From the NCBI GenBank assembly GCA_937883755.1, contig CAKZYA010000016.1, forward strand, positions 1-64,000: a stretch of 64,000 nucleotides of DNA, written 5' to 3'. The stretch comes from an uncultured Flammeovirgaceae bacterium (lineage in GTDB: Bacteria > Bacteroidota > Bacteroidia > Cytophagales > Cyclobacteriaceae). The first letter of the stretch is position 1, and every line of letters starts with the position of its first letter. Below the pieces are notes generated by a model. That model was not told the DNA's origin and searched no databases. It saw only the letters and a list, made by a program, of their open reading frames with translations. The position numbers and the translations under genes were made by a program. Below, one piece after another: positions 18,259 through 26,407 of this stretch.

Positions 18259-18291
18259 TAAAAAAAGCTCTTCTCAGGGTGAGAAGAGCTT
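18259..18291 (-). terminator. Attenuator terminator upstream of ilvD
   Basis: AAGCTCTTCTCA (18265-18276) and TGAGAAGAGCTT (18280-18291) form a perfect 12-bp stem with a 3-nt loop. On the minus strand it is followed by a run of seven T just before the ilvD ATG (18252). It stands between the promoter (18400-18430) and the first structural gene, so it acts as a conditional stop rather than an operon end. Confidence 0.9.
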
Positions 18292-18321
18292 CTTAGTTAT
18301 AACATACCTCTATTCTCACCC
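18277..18321 (-). promoter_or_regulatory. Antiterminator pairing of the ilv attenuator
   Basis: On the transcript, GGGTGAGAA (minus strand of 18313-18321) includes the leader stop codon UGA. It is the exact complement of UUCUCACCC (minus strand of 18277-18285), which is part of the 5' arm and loop of the terminator. The two 9-nt segments can pair only if the terminator does not form. A ribosome stalled in the Ile/Val codons leaves the first segment free (antitermination). A ribosome that reaches the stop codon covers it (termination). The pairing is seen in the sequence; the mechanism is inferred by analogy with enterobacterial ilv leaders. Confidence 0.8.
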
Positions 18322-18375
18322 CGTTGTTGGCATAATAATGACTAGGACCACCACGATAATGACAATAGAAAACAT
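18316..18375 (-). CDS. ilvL: ilv operon leader peptide (attenuator), 19 aa
   Basis: ATG at 18375, TGA at 18316-18318. The peptide is MFSIVIIVVVLVIIMPTTG. Residues 4-14 are an unbroken run of Ile (5), Val (5) and Leu (1) codons. It lies between a consensus promoter and the terminator in front of ilvD, and its stop codon lies in the antiterminator strand. This is the layout of ribosome-mediated attenuation that senses charged tRNA-Ile and tRNA-Val. The peptide itself presumably has no other role. The symbol follows the enterobacterial convention. Confidence 0.88.
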   Translation of the reverse strand: MFSIVIIVVVLVIIMPTTG

Positions 18376-18399
18376 CGTTTGCTAATTGAATTTGAAAAT

Positions 18400-18430
18400 C
18401 AAACATACTGAGCGTTAGTGAGTATTGCAA
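18400..18430 (-). promoter_or_regulatory. Promoter of the ilvDBNC-ilvA segment
   Basis: On the minus strand TTG (18428-18430), a 20-nt spacer, then TATGTTTG (18400-18407), an exact match to the Bacteroidota TTG-N20-TAnnTTTG pattern. The start point would be about 18393, giving a leader of about 18 nt before the leader peptide ATG. It lies in the leuB-ilvD spacer, so ilvDBNC-ilvA can be driven separately from the leu genes. Confidence 0.75.
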
Positions 18431-18446
18431 TATTTTGATAAATTAT

Positions 18447-19529
18447 TTACGCACTAACTTTGGCTTGAGAGTAAACTAATGTGGCAATCTTATCGCCCAC
18501 CTCATCAGTTGAATGTGGGTTATCATGATTGATATCTTCCGTTACCTCACCTTTATCTAGCACCTGTTGCACCGCTGCTTTGATAGCATTGCTTTCCTCT
18601 ACCATATCAAAAGCATAATTTAGCATCATTGCTGCTGAAAGAATCGCCCCGATTGGATTAGCCCGTAGTTGCCCGGCCACCTCGGGATATGAACCGTGAA
18701 TTGGCTCGAACAAAGCTGCTTTTTCACCCATAGATGCCGATGGCAACATTCCCAACGATCCCGTGATTACAGAAGCCGCATCGGTTAGAATATCGCCGAA
18801 CATATTTTCAGTTAATACTACATCGAACACCCCTGGATTCTGGATGAGTTTCATGGCAGCGTTGTCGATATACATGTAGTCCAACTTGATTTCTGGAAAA
18901 TCCTGGCTGTACTCCCGCACGGTTTCTCGCCATAGACGCGATGTAGCCAATACATTGGCTTTATCAACCAACGTAACTTTTTTCTTTCGCTTCATGGCTG
19001 CCTCAAAAGCCAGTTTGGTAATCCGACGAATCTCTTCCTTGCTGTATAGGCAAGTGTCAAAAGCTACATCACCACTTTCATTGCGCCCTCGGGGCTCTCC
19101 AAAGTAAATGCCCCCGGTCAGCTCTCGAAATACTACAAAGTCAACTTCATTGATAATGTCTGCTTTGAGGGGTGAAATACCACTGATGGCCGGATAACTT
19201 TTGATTGGACGTACATTACTGAACAACCCAAGCTTTTTACGCATTGCTAGTAGCCCCTGCTCAGGGCGTACTTTTGCGTTAGGGTCATTGTCGTATTTAG
19301 GGTGACCGATGGCACCAAAGAGAATTGCATCGGCTTTGATACACAACTCTTCCGTTGCTTTTGGGAAAGGGTCTCCTGTTCCATCAATGGCTGCAGCCCC
19401 AACTAGCCCCTCCTCATAGGTAAAGTTGTGGTCGAACGCTCGCTCTATGGCGCGTAATACTTTTAGTGCTTGTTTGGTTACTTCTGGTCCAATACCATCG
19501 CCAGCTAATACCGCTATGTTTTTTTCCAT
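18447..19529 (-). CDS. leuB: 3-isopropylmalate dehydrogenase
   Basis: 360 residues. NAD-dependent oxidative decarboxylation of 3-isopropylmalate. Starts MEKNIAVLAGDGIGPEVTKQ. Substrate residues lie in RPEQGLLAMRKKLGLFSNVRPIK and FRELTGGIYFGEPRGR. The metal/NAD segment is LTENMFGDILTDAASVITGSLGMLPSASMG followed by FEPIHGSYPEVAGQ. Last gene of the leu block; the ilv promoter and attenuator lie directly downstream. Confidence 0.96.
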   Translation of the reverse strand: MEKNIAVLAGDGIGPEVTKQALKVLRAIERAFDHNFTYEEGLVGAAAIDGTGDPFPKATEELCIKADAILFGAIGHPKYDNDPNAKVRPEQGLLAMRKKLGLFSNVRPIKSYPAISGISPLKADIINEVDFVVFRELTGGIYFGEPRGRNESGDVAFDTCLYSKEEIRRITKLAFEAAMKRKKKVTLVDKANVLATSRLWRETVREYSQDFPEIKLDYMYIDNAAMKLIQNPGVFDVVLTENMFGDILTDAASVITGSLGMLPSASMGEKAALFEPIHGSYPEVAGQLRANPIGAILSAAMMLNYAFDMVEESNAIKAAVQQVLDKGEVTEDINHDNPHSTDEVGDKIATLVYSQAKVSA

Positions 19530-19566
19530 GGTTTAGTCGTTTAGTTAGAGGGCATAATTATAGAGT

Positions 19567-20163
19567 TTACACCGAATAAACTGCCCCCTCTTCAAATTTC
19601 TCTATTTTTTCTCGTTGACTTAATAAATAATCTATATCATCGTACCCCTGCTCTAAGCAATACTTTTTATATGGATTGATATCAAACGATTCAGCATCAT
19701 CCGTATCAACCAGCGTAATAGTTTGTTTAGTCAGATTGATTCGGAGCTGCATATCTAGGTGCTCATCATAGTAATAAAATATCTTCTGAAGAAAGCTTTC
19801 GCTTATCTGTACCGGAAGCAAACCATTGTTTAGAGCGTTATTCTTGAAAATATCGGCAAAGAAACTAGAAACCACTGCTTTGAAACCGTAATCGTAAATG
19901 GCCCAAGCAGCGTGTTCGCGGCTGGAACCACTACCGAAGTTCTTTCCAGCTACTAGTACTTCACCCTTTACTTTCGGATCGTTTAATATAAAATCATCTT
20001 TAGGATTACCTTGCTCATCGTAGCGCCAGTCGCGAAACAAATTATCTCCGAAACCATCGCGCGTGGTAGCCTTCAGGAACCGAGCTGGAATAATCTGATC
20101 AGTATCCACATTCTGCGATGGCAGAGGAACGATAGTAGATGTTAGTGTTTTGAATTTGTCCAT
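19567..20163 (-). CDS. leuD: 3-isopropylmalate dehydratase small subunit
   Basis: 198 residues. The swivelling domain of isopropylmalate isomerase, partner of LeuC. Characteristic [13 protein letters not shown] (about 20-32) and [25 protein letters not shown] (about 73-97). It lies 37 nt after the small methyltransferase gene and 37 nt before leuB. Confidence 0.95.
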   Translation of the reverse strand: MDKFKTLTSTIVPLPSQNVDTDQIIPARFLKATTRDGFGDNLFRDWRYDEQGNPKDDFILNDPKVKGEVLVAGKNFGSGSSREHAAWAIYDYGFKAVVSSFFADIFKNNALNNGLLPVQISESFLQKIFYYYDEHLDMQLRINLTKQTITLVDTDDAESFDINPYKKYCLEQGYDDIDYLLSQREKIEKFEEGAVYSV

Positions 20164-20178
20164 TTTTTCTCGTTGAGG

Positions 20179-20192
20179 CGCAAAATTTTGCG
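20179..20192. repeat. 14-bp perfect palindrome upstream of leuD
   Basis: CGCAAAATTTTGCG, extendable by two further pairs on the transcript (one G-U). It lies in the 37-nt spacer between the methyltransferase stop and the leuD start. It could be a small stem or a protein site; nothing decides between these. Confidence 0.5.
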
Positions 20193-20200
20193 TCTGTACA

Positions 20201-20779
20201 TTAGATCTTAGTAGCGATAATAATTCCTGTTGAGCAATTTATTTTGGTTAGATGCAAATCCTCTCTATTTTCTAGATAATCAATTAGCGCCTCCGCCTTT
20301 TGCTGATGCCCATCTGGCCAACCAGCCTGGGGAAGCATATCATCAATCACATAAAAGCCGCCCGGTTTTAGCAGATTCAGTGTTTTATCAACCGCACAGT
20401 ATTTTCCTGGCCAGGAGTCCGCAAATATTAGATCAAATTTTTCGCCATTATACTGCTCAAGCCATTGCTCACCATCAGCACAAACTAACTGAACTCGATT
20501 ATCTCCTTGAAAAGCTTCAACAGCCACTTCTAGAAGCTTGGGGTCATTATCGATCGAGATAATTTTTGAGTTGGTATCCATACCATCCACGACCCAAGCT
20601 AAAGCTAAGCCCGTTCCAGTACCTATCTCAAGAAAGTTTCCAGTCGGTTTGGATGCTGATAGATTTTTTAATAGAGACCCAATAAACTTATCAGACGACA
20701 TGCTAAACCCTACTTGGCTTGTCTTTTCCTCTATTTTGAGGTATGTAGAGGGTATATCTAAGACTAAATCATTCATCAT
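20201..20779 (-). CDS. O-methyltransferase-like SAM-dependent enzyme inside the leu operon
   Basis: 192 residues. SAM motif [17 protein letters not shown] (about 49-64), motif [16 protein letters not shown] with the acidic residues that bind the SAM ribose, and motif [15 protein letters not shown]. The fold resembles COG4122/class I O-methyltransferases. The start codon overlaps the leuC stop (TAATG), which implies translational coupling to leuC. The substrate cannot be told; a link to leucine intermediates is inference. It is not closely similar to the 11926-12681 methyltransferase. Confidence 0.75.
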   Translation of the reverse strand: MMNDLVLDIPSTYLKIEEKTSQVGFSMSSDKFIGSLLKNLSASKPTGNFLEIGTGTGLALAWVVDGMDTNSKIISIDNDPKLLEVAVEAFQGDNRVQLVCADGEQWLEQYNGEKFDLIFADSWPGKYCAVDKTLNLLKPGGFYVIDDMLPQAGWPDGHQQKAEALIDYLENREDLHLTKINCSTGIIIATKI

Positions 20780-22197
20780 TAAACTAATTCAGGCTCAGTC
20801 AATAACTCTCGTACATCGGTAATATAGCCTTTGATGGCCGTAGCTGCCGCCGTCAACGGACTAGCTAAAAAGGTTCGGGCACCTGGTCCCTGTCGCCCTT
20901 CGAAGTTTCGATTAGAGGTAGACACACAATATTCACCCTTGGGTACTTTGTCTTCATTCATGCCTAGACAAGCCGAGCAGCCAGGCTGACGCAGCTCAAA
21001 GCCTGCCTCCTCAAAGATTTTGTCTAACCCTTCTTGGCGGGCTTGTTGTTCAACTTGTTTTGAGCCGGGAATAATCATGGCGTTAACGTGAAGGGCTCTC
21101 TGTTGCCCTTTTACTAAGTCAGCTACTTTTCGTAAATCTTCAATGCGGGAATTGGTACAACTTCCGATGAATACATAATTTACCCTTTTTCCTAAAAGAG
21201 ATTGCCCAGGCTCTAAGCCCATGTATTTCAGTGACTTAGTAAAAGAACTTTGTTCTTCTTCGGGAATATCTTCTAACGCGGGTACACTATCAGTAATTTT
21301 AATACCCATCCCTGGGTTGGTACCGTAAGTGATAAACGGAGTAATATCGGCAGCATCAAAAGTCAGCACTTGATCGTACTCAGCATCTGGGTCGCTCGGC
21401 AGGGTTTGCCAATACTCTACCAACCGATCAAATTCTTCACCTTTAGGGGCAAATTCTCGTCCTTGGATATACTCAAACGTAGTTTCATCCGGGGCAATCA
21501 TTCCTCCTCGGGCTCCCATTTCAATGCTCATATTGCAGATTGTCATTCGGGCTTCCATAGAAAGACTACGAATAGCTGATCCCGCAAACTCCACAAAATA
21601 ACCTGTACCCCCACTAGCAGTGATCTGAGCGATGATGTATAAAACAATATCTTTGGAAGATACCCCTTCGCCCAGCTCACCGTTTACCTCAATCTTCATT
21701 TTTTTGGGCTTGGTCTGTAAGATGCACTGGGTAGCCAGCACCTGCTCTACTTCGCTGGTACCAATACCAAACGCTACTGAGCCAAATGCCCCATGAGTAG
21801 ACGTATGGCTATCACCGCATACGATGGTCATACCAGGCAGTGTGATACCTAGTTCAGGGCCAATTACGTGGACAATTCCTTGGAACGGGTGACCTAAACC
21901 ATATAGTTCAACCCCAAACTTTTCGCAGTTCTCAGTCAGTTTGTTTACCTGAGTTCGCGAAAGGGCTTCCTGGATCGGAAGATGCTGATTGATAGTAGGT
22001 ACATTATGATCAGCCGTAGCAATGGTCTGTTTAGGGCGCGCAACTCCAATATCTCGCTGAGTTAGTCCATTGAACGCCTGAGGACTGGTTACTTCGTGAA
22101 TAAAATGACGGTCGATGTACAAAACATCAGGTCCATTCTCGATACTACTCACTACGTGGGCGTCCCAAATTTTATCAAATAGTGTTCGTCCTGACAT
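20779..22197 (-). CDS. leuC: 3-isopropylmalate dehydratase large subunit
   Basis: 472 residues. Aconitase-family [4Fe-4S] enzyme. Cluster ligands are in [16 protein letters not shown] and [44 protein letters not shown] lies at about 130-155. Normal length. Its last base is shared with the following methyltransferase start. Confidence 0.96.
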   Translation of the reverse strand: MSGRTLFDKIWDAHVVSSIENGPDVLYIDRHFIHEVTSPQAFNGLTQRDIGVARPKQTIATADHNVPTINQHLPIQEALSRTQVNKLTENCEKFGVELYGLGHPFQGIVHVIGPELGITLPGMTIVCGDSHTSTHGAFGSVAFGIGTSEVEQVLATQCILQTKPKKMKIEVNGELGEGVSSKDIVLYIIAQITASGGTGYFVEFAGSAIRSLSMEARMTICNMSIEMGARGGMIAPDETTFEYIQGREFAPKGEEFDRLVEYWQTLPSDPDAEYDQVLTFDAADITPFITYGTNPGMGIKITDSVPALEDIPEEEQSSFTKSLKYMGLEPGQSLLGKRVNYVFIGSCTNSRIEDLRKVADLVKGQQRALHVNAMIIPGSKQVEQQARQEGLDKIFEEAGFELRQPGCSACLGMNEDKVPKGEYCVSTSNRNFEGRQGPGARTFLASPLTAAATAIKGYITDVRELLTEPELV

Positions 22198-22206
22198 GAA
22201 TTTAAT

Positions 22207-22289
22207 TGATTGATGATTAGTGATTAATGACTAATGAAGTTTGCTATTCATTAATCATCTGCGCGGCATCCGCAGTCATTAATCATTGA
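22207..22289. repeat. Heptad-repeat palindrome 7 (leuA / leuC spacer)
   Basis: Left arm of in-phase 7-bp units starting TGA, for example TGATTGA, TGATTAG (22207-22241). The right half keeps 7-bp phase from 22248 to 22289: TCATTAA, TCATCTG, then a GC-rich pair of units that form a small CTGCG...CGCAG stem, then TCATTAA, TCATTGA. The last unit contains the leuA stop codon (22283-22285). Confidence 0.85.
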
Positions 22290-23440
22290 GTTAATAGGCC
22301 TTCCATCATATCTTTTAACGCAGTATCGCTCACCTCTTTTTGCTGATCGGCTAGTTCTAAAAACTGTTGGTAGACATCATTTACTTCTTCTTTGTCTACT
22401 TCGTAGCCCAAAGCACGTAACTTGTATAGTAGGGCATGACGACCACTTCGGGCGGTGAGTACAATAGCGGACCCCTCCGCTCCTACCGTAGCCGGATCAA
22501 TGATTTCAAAGTTCTCCCGCATCTTAATGATACCATCCTGATGAATACCAGATGAGTGAGCAAAAGCATTGGCTCCTACTATCGCTTTATTAGCCTGAAC
22601 CGGAAGATGCATGGTTGAAGAAACCATTCGGCTAGTGGGCACTAGCTCCTGCGTATTAATTCCGGTTTCAAAGCGATCTTTGTAGCGACTATTTATAATC
22701 ATCACCACTTCTTCTAATGAGCAGTTCCCAGCCCGTTCGCCTACTCCGTTGAGCGTACACTCAATTTGCCGAGCACCGTTGGTAATTCCGGCAATCGCAT
22801 TGGCAGTGGCTAGTCCCAGGTCGTCGTGAGTATGCATACTCATGATAACCTCGTCCTTAAATGCCGGAATTTCTTCTACCAGGCGTTTGCACATAGCCCC
22901 CCACTCTTCCGGTACCGCGTAACCTACCGTATCGGGTAAATTAATTGTGGTAGCTCCAGCATCAATCGCTACCTTGGTGAATTTAATCAGATAGTCAATA
23001 TCAGCTCGGGAAGCATCCATTGGCGAAAACTCTACGTTGTCGCAATACTTCTTTGCTCGGCTTACCGCATGTTCCACCATTTTTAGTACCTCATCGCGAG
23101 TTTTCCGCATCTGGTACTTAATATGAATATCTGATACTGAGATAAAAGTATGAATCCGGGGATTAGCCGCATTCTCAACTGCCCGGGCGGCGGTATCTAT
23201 GTCAGCATCTAGCCCACGAGCCAAAGCACAAACGGTCGATTTCTTTAGGGTTTCGGCAATTGTTTTTACAGCATTAAAGTCCTTAGGCGATGAAATGGGA
23301 AAACCTGCTTCAATAATATCCACCCCAAGCTTTTCCAGTTGCTGAGCTAAAATGATCTTTTCTTCCGGATTCAACTTAGCTCCGGGTACCTGCTCACCAT
23401 CGCGTAGTGTTGTGTCAAATATGTAAACTCGTTGCTTCAT
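22283..23440 (-). CDS. leuA: 2-isopropylmalate synthase, short form without regulatory domain
   Basis: 385 residues. Condenses acetyl-CoA with 2-oxoisovalerate, the committed step to leucine. TIM-barrel signatures are FDTTLRDGEQVPGAKL (about 8-23), NLPDTVGYAVPEEW, and MSMHTHDDLGLATANAIAG with metal-binding His residues; GERAGNCSLEEVVM follows. The protein stops after the accessory subdomain (GRHALLYKLRALGYEVD) and lacks the roughly 120-residue C-terminal leucine-binding domain of full-length LeuA. Feedback inhibition by leucine is therefore not expected through the usual site. First gene of the leu-ilv cluster. Confidence 0.92.
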   Translation of the reverse strand: MKQRVYIFDTTLRDGEQVPGAKLNPEEKIILAQQLEKLGVDIIEAGFPISSPKDFNAVKTIAETLKKSTVCALARGLDADIDTAARAVENAANPRIHTFISVSDIHIKYQMRKTRDEVLKMVEHAVSRAKKYCDNVEFSPMDASRADIDYLIKFTKVAIDAGATTINLPDTVGYAVPEEWGAMCKRLVEEIPAFKDEVIMSMHTHDDLGLATANAIAGITNGARQIECTLNGVGERAGNCSLEEVVMIINSRYKDRFETGINTQELVPTSRMVSSTMHLPVQANKAIVGANAFAHSSGIHQDGIIKMRENFEIIDPATVGAEGSAIVLTARSGRHALLYKLRALGYEVDKEEVNDVYQQFLELADQQKEVSDTALKDMMEGLLTQ

Positions 23441-23587
23441 AACAAGAAACCTAGATTTTTTAATATTCTATGGGCGAAAGTGTATAGTTAGAACTTATGA
23501 TTCAAAACAAAAAAAGCAGATATTACGATGGCTAAATTAGTTTTTATTATTATTACATTTAATATTAGCTTATAGGAAAGCTTTTTA

Positions 23588-23617
23588 CAAAATATAAATA
23601 CGATGGCTAAGCCAAAA
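23588..23617 (-). promoter_or_regulatory. Possible leuA promoter
   Basis: TATATTTTG on the minus strand (23588-23596), with TTTTG at 23613-23617, a 16-nt spacer to the TTG that is shorter than ideal. It would give a leader of about 140 nt for leuA. The same TATATTTTG box occurs in the promoter at 3791-3822. Confidence 0.3.
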
Positions 23618-25168
23618 TCGACTGATCTGCAAGTTCTCCTCGCATCTTTAAGTAAAAGTGAAAAGCGGTACATGACTTTAGAGTTGCAAAAGCTGGGCGA
23701 CAACTTGAAGATACATTCTCTGTTTGAAGCCTACACGCTGCATCAAATTACCGATGAAGATGATATTGCGATCCATTGCCCAGAGATAAAAGCTGAACAG
23801 TTATCTAACCTCAAAGCTCATCTTTATTATAAGACCCTTCATTTCTTACGAGATTTCCATGTATCGCACAGCAAAGATATTCAGCTTAGAGAGTGTATTG
23901 ATCATGCTCAACTATTGCTGGATCGAGGATTGTATCGTCAATGTACCAAAGTATTGAACAAAGCCAAACGACTAGCTTCCCAAAACGATAATCTTGAGCT
24001 GAACCTGGAAATTATGAAACTGCAAAAACAAGTTTTTGCCCAAGGTATCGGTGCTGAAAGTCAGCAAAAAGTAAATAATATTATTCAGGAGGTGCAAGAT
24101 GTAACTCAAAAGATTAGCAATGTCAATCTGCTATCAAACATTCAGGTTCGCTTAAATAATTGGTACGTCCGCAAAGGGTTTGTCCGGCAAGAGACTTACT
24201 CTACCGAGATTGATCGTTATATTCAAGAGCACCTCCCCACCCTAGATGAATCCACCCTCTCGTTTCACGAACGGTTACACTTATATGAAGTATATGTTAC
24301 CTACTTTATGTTTACCCAGAACTTCAGCGACGCTTACGCTTACGCCTACAAGTGGGCTAAACTATTTGAGGATTATCCGGAATTTATCCCTCTACAACCA
24401 ATGGCTTACATCCGAGGACTGCACAAACTACTAATTACCCAACAGAGACTGTACCGCTACGAGGAATTTCTAGAAACGATGCAGCGGCTGAAGAGTGTAG
24501 ATAAAACCCCCAAACTGAAACTGAATGAAAATCTGCGAGCCATGTTGTTCAAGTACATTACGATTCACGAATTAAACGCTTACTTTCTAACCGGGAGTTT
24601 TCAAGAAGGAACCGAACTGGTAGCTCAAAAGGCGCAGGAGCTAAACCAGTTTGTTGATCAGTTAGGCAAACATGCAACCATTACTTTTTACTATAAAATT
24701 GCCTGCATGTACTTCGGGGCTAGTGACTATCGACAAGCTGGCCTATGGCTACAAAAAATTATTAATGAGCAGCAAGTTGATCTTCGGGAAGATATTCACT
24801 GTTTTGCCCGGATTCTTAATCTTATTAGCCACTATGAACAGGGTAATACCGACATCATAGAATATTTGATTAAATCCACATACCGCTTTCTGCTACTACG
24901 GGATGATTTACAACAGTACCAAGCGTACATTTTGGGGTTTCTGAGAAACTTAGCCTACGGAACTACCGAAGCTGAACTCATCGGACGATTTGACAAACTA
25001 CGCAAGCAATTACTCACCTTAATTGATAACCCTTACGAGAGTCGGGCTTTTATTTACTTTGACATTATCTCCTGGCTGGAAAGTAAAATCAGTAAGCGGA
25101 GTGTAGAAGAGGTGATTCAGGAAAAAGCTCTGAAGCGGATGAAGCAAAAGGGTGCTTTAGTTGGCTAA
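23603..25168 (+). CDS. Large helical (TPR-like) protein of unknown function, 521 aa
   Basis: Starts MAKPKSTDLQVLLASLSKSEKRYMTLELQKLGDNLKIHSLFEAY and is predicted almost entirely alpha-helical, with TPR-like hairpins (LLDRGLYRQCTKVLNKAKRLASQND; ACMYFGASDYRQAGLWLQKIINE). No signal peptide, no transmembrane helix, no catalytic motif that I can see. Similar proteins are common in Bacteroidota without assigned function. Divergent from leuA with overlapping promoter space; convergent with the MpaB-like gene. Confidence 0.7.
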   Translation: MAKPKSTDLQVLLASLSKSEKRYMTLELQKLGDNLKIHSLFEAYTLHQITDEDDIAIHCPEIKAEQLSNLKAHLYYKTLHFLRDFHVSHSKDIQLRECIDHAQLLLDRGLYRQCTKVLNKAKRLASQNDNLELNLEIMKLQKQVFAQGIGAESQQKVNNIIQEVQDVTQKISNVNLLSNIQVRLNNWYVRKGFVRQETYSTEIDRYIQEHLPTLDESTLSFHERLHLYEVYVTYFMFTQNFSDAYAYAYKWAKLFEDYPEFIPLQPMAYIRGLHKLLITQQRLYRYEEFLETMQRLKSVDKTPKLKLNENLRAMLFKYITIHELNAYFLTGSFQEGTELVAQKAQELNQFVDQLGKHATITFYYKIACMYFGASDYRQAGLWLQKIINEQQVDLREDIHCFARILNLISHYEQGNTDIIEYLIKSTYRFLLLRDDLQQYQAYILGFLRNLAYGTTEAELIGRFDKLRKQLLTLIDNPYESRAFIYFDIISWLESKISKRSVEEVIQEKALKRMKQKGALVG

Positions 25169-25211
25169 AGATGCAAGTTGCTGTGGAATGGCGTTCAAGA
25201 ATTCAAAATTA

Positions 25212-26321
25212 CTAACCTGACAAAGAAGAAGGCATTTGAAACGGTTTGGCTTCGGTTTGTTTCATTTGTTGTTTTAACTGCTGACGTGCCGAGTAGTACC
25301 GTTGCGCTCGATTACCCAGCAATTGCCGGAGTTGCTTGAATCCTAGCAATGGAGCAGCCAACCAGGCATCAGGTAACGATGTTCGGGGTAAATCAAGTAT
25401 ATCGGCAACAGTATCACCTAACAAAAAGCGCATGTAGCGAGCCGCAATCTCTTTCCCGTCAACTGCGGTATTATCAGGTACAACTTTCAATAATGATTTT
25501 GTCAGCTCCTTCCCTGCTTCGCTAGGAGCATGTTGCCGATCTGAAATTTTCTTCACTAGCCAAAAAGCTTCTTTGGTGGTATCGGGCAGCAATGGTTCAT
25601 CTACTCCCATTATATGATTTGTCACATTCCAAAGGTGAATATACGCCTGGGCTTCTTCCTGTGATACTTCTACCCCTATCTTTCGTAAACCCCGAATGGG
25701 TAGTACTGAAAACGACAGGTTGGTTCCCGCCATATCTTCCTGGTTAATCGGTTGCCCCCAAGCCGAGTTCCAGTCATTACCTTGCCGGATATGATAACGA
25801 ATGGTCGCGTGCGTTAAGCGAACTTTCTGGGCACTACATATTGCTTTTCCCTGAGAACTGAATCCATTCTTCTCACCTACGTCTAATAGATATTGTCCCG
25901 TTTCAGCCAAACGTTTAGCCGGATTTTTTCGCAATCGCTCTGATCGATGCAAAACCTGTGCTCCGTTGGCAGCAGCATAGTCAAAAGGTAAGGAGAGCAA
26001 GCCTAGCATTAGTAGCAAATCTGAGATATGCTTTTCTAAAAACTGCTGTCCTTGCTGCAACAGTTTTGGATTAGCCCAAGAGGGAAGCTGACGAGTAATC
26101 TCAAAAAAATGCACTACTTCTTCAGGAAGTCCATTCGGAAGTTGATAAGAATTATTGGTCAATGCTTGAATAATTTCCCGATACTGTAATGAGCGTTTAT
26201 TTTTTATCAGAGCAGCAACAGCCTCATCAGCTATCGGATCCGTTTTCAGGCGAATTTCATCTAAAAACGCATCATTATATAAAGAAATCTTGCTCATTGC
26301 CTTCATTTCTTTACATAACAA
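25212..26321 (-). CDS. MpaB/latex-clearing-protein-like oxygenase (DUF2236)
   Basis: About 361-369 residues depending on the start (ATGs at 26321, 26306 and 26297). The helical DUF2236 fold is suggested by SLPFDYAAANGAQVLHRSERL, KVRLTHATIRYHIRQG (conserved Arg/His pair) and the later WNVTNHIMGVDEPLLP. The family contains b-type haem oxygenases (Lcp, MpaB). The substrate here is unknown. No signal peptide. It follows an octad palindrome and the sugar isomerase gene on the same strand. Confidence 0.65.
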   Translation of the reverse strand: MLCKEMKAMSKISLYNDAFLDEIRLKTDPIADEAVAALIKNKRSLQYREIIQALTNNSYQLPNGLPEEVVHFFEITRQLPSWANPKLLQQGQQFLEKHISDLLLMLGLLSLPFDYAAANGAQVLHRSERLRKNPAKRLAETGQYLLDVGEKNGFSSQGKAICSAQKVRLTHATIRYHIRQGNDWNSAWGQPINQEDMAGTNLSFSVLPIRGLRKIGVEVSQEEAQAYIHLWNVTNHIMGVDEPLLPDTTKEAFWLVKKISDRQHAPSEAGKELTKSLLKVVPDNTAVDGKEIAARYMRFLLGDTVADILDLPRTSLPDAWLAAPLLGFKQLRQLLGNRAQRYYSARQQLKQQMKQTEAKPFQMPSSLSG

Positions 26322-26341
26322 TCATCATTCAACTTAGTTCT

Positions 26342-26394
26342 GCTTATGTTCAGGTGTTCAGATTAATAATCTGTGAACTCTAGATATCATAAGC
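26342..26394. repeat. Octad-type palindrome A (sugar isomerase / MpaB spacer)
   Basis: Outer arms GCTTATG (26342-26348) and CATAAGC (26388-26394) are perfect. The inner core AGATTA-A-TAATCT is perfect and flanked by GTTC/GAAC. The left part TATGTTCAGGTGTTCA is almost the same as TATGCTCAGGTGTTCA in the palindrome at 56825-56898. It lies 13 nt from the stop codon of the upstream gene. Confidence 0.75.
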
Positions 26395-26407
26395 CTACTA
26401 ATCAGGT

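Noticed and set aside
18316-18375. The hydrophobic leader peptide as a small membrane toxin (type I toxin-antitoxin) instead of an attenuator.
   Set aside because: The exact promoter-leader-antiterminator-terminator order in front of ilvD and the pure Ile/Val/Leu run explain it better, and no antisense promoter is evident.
23488-23600. A reading frame upstream of leuA with LILNVIIIKTNLAIVI, resembling a leucine/isoleucine leader peptide.
   Set aside because: No ATG, GTG or TTG lies in frame close upstream, and I found no terminator or antiterminator pairing before leuA. AT-rich DNA gives such hydrophobic readings by chance.
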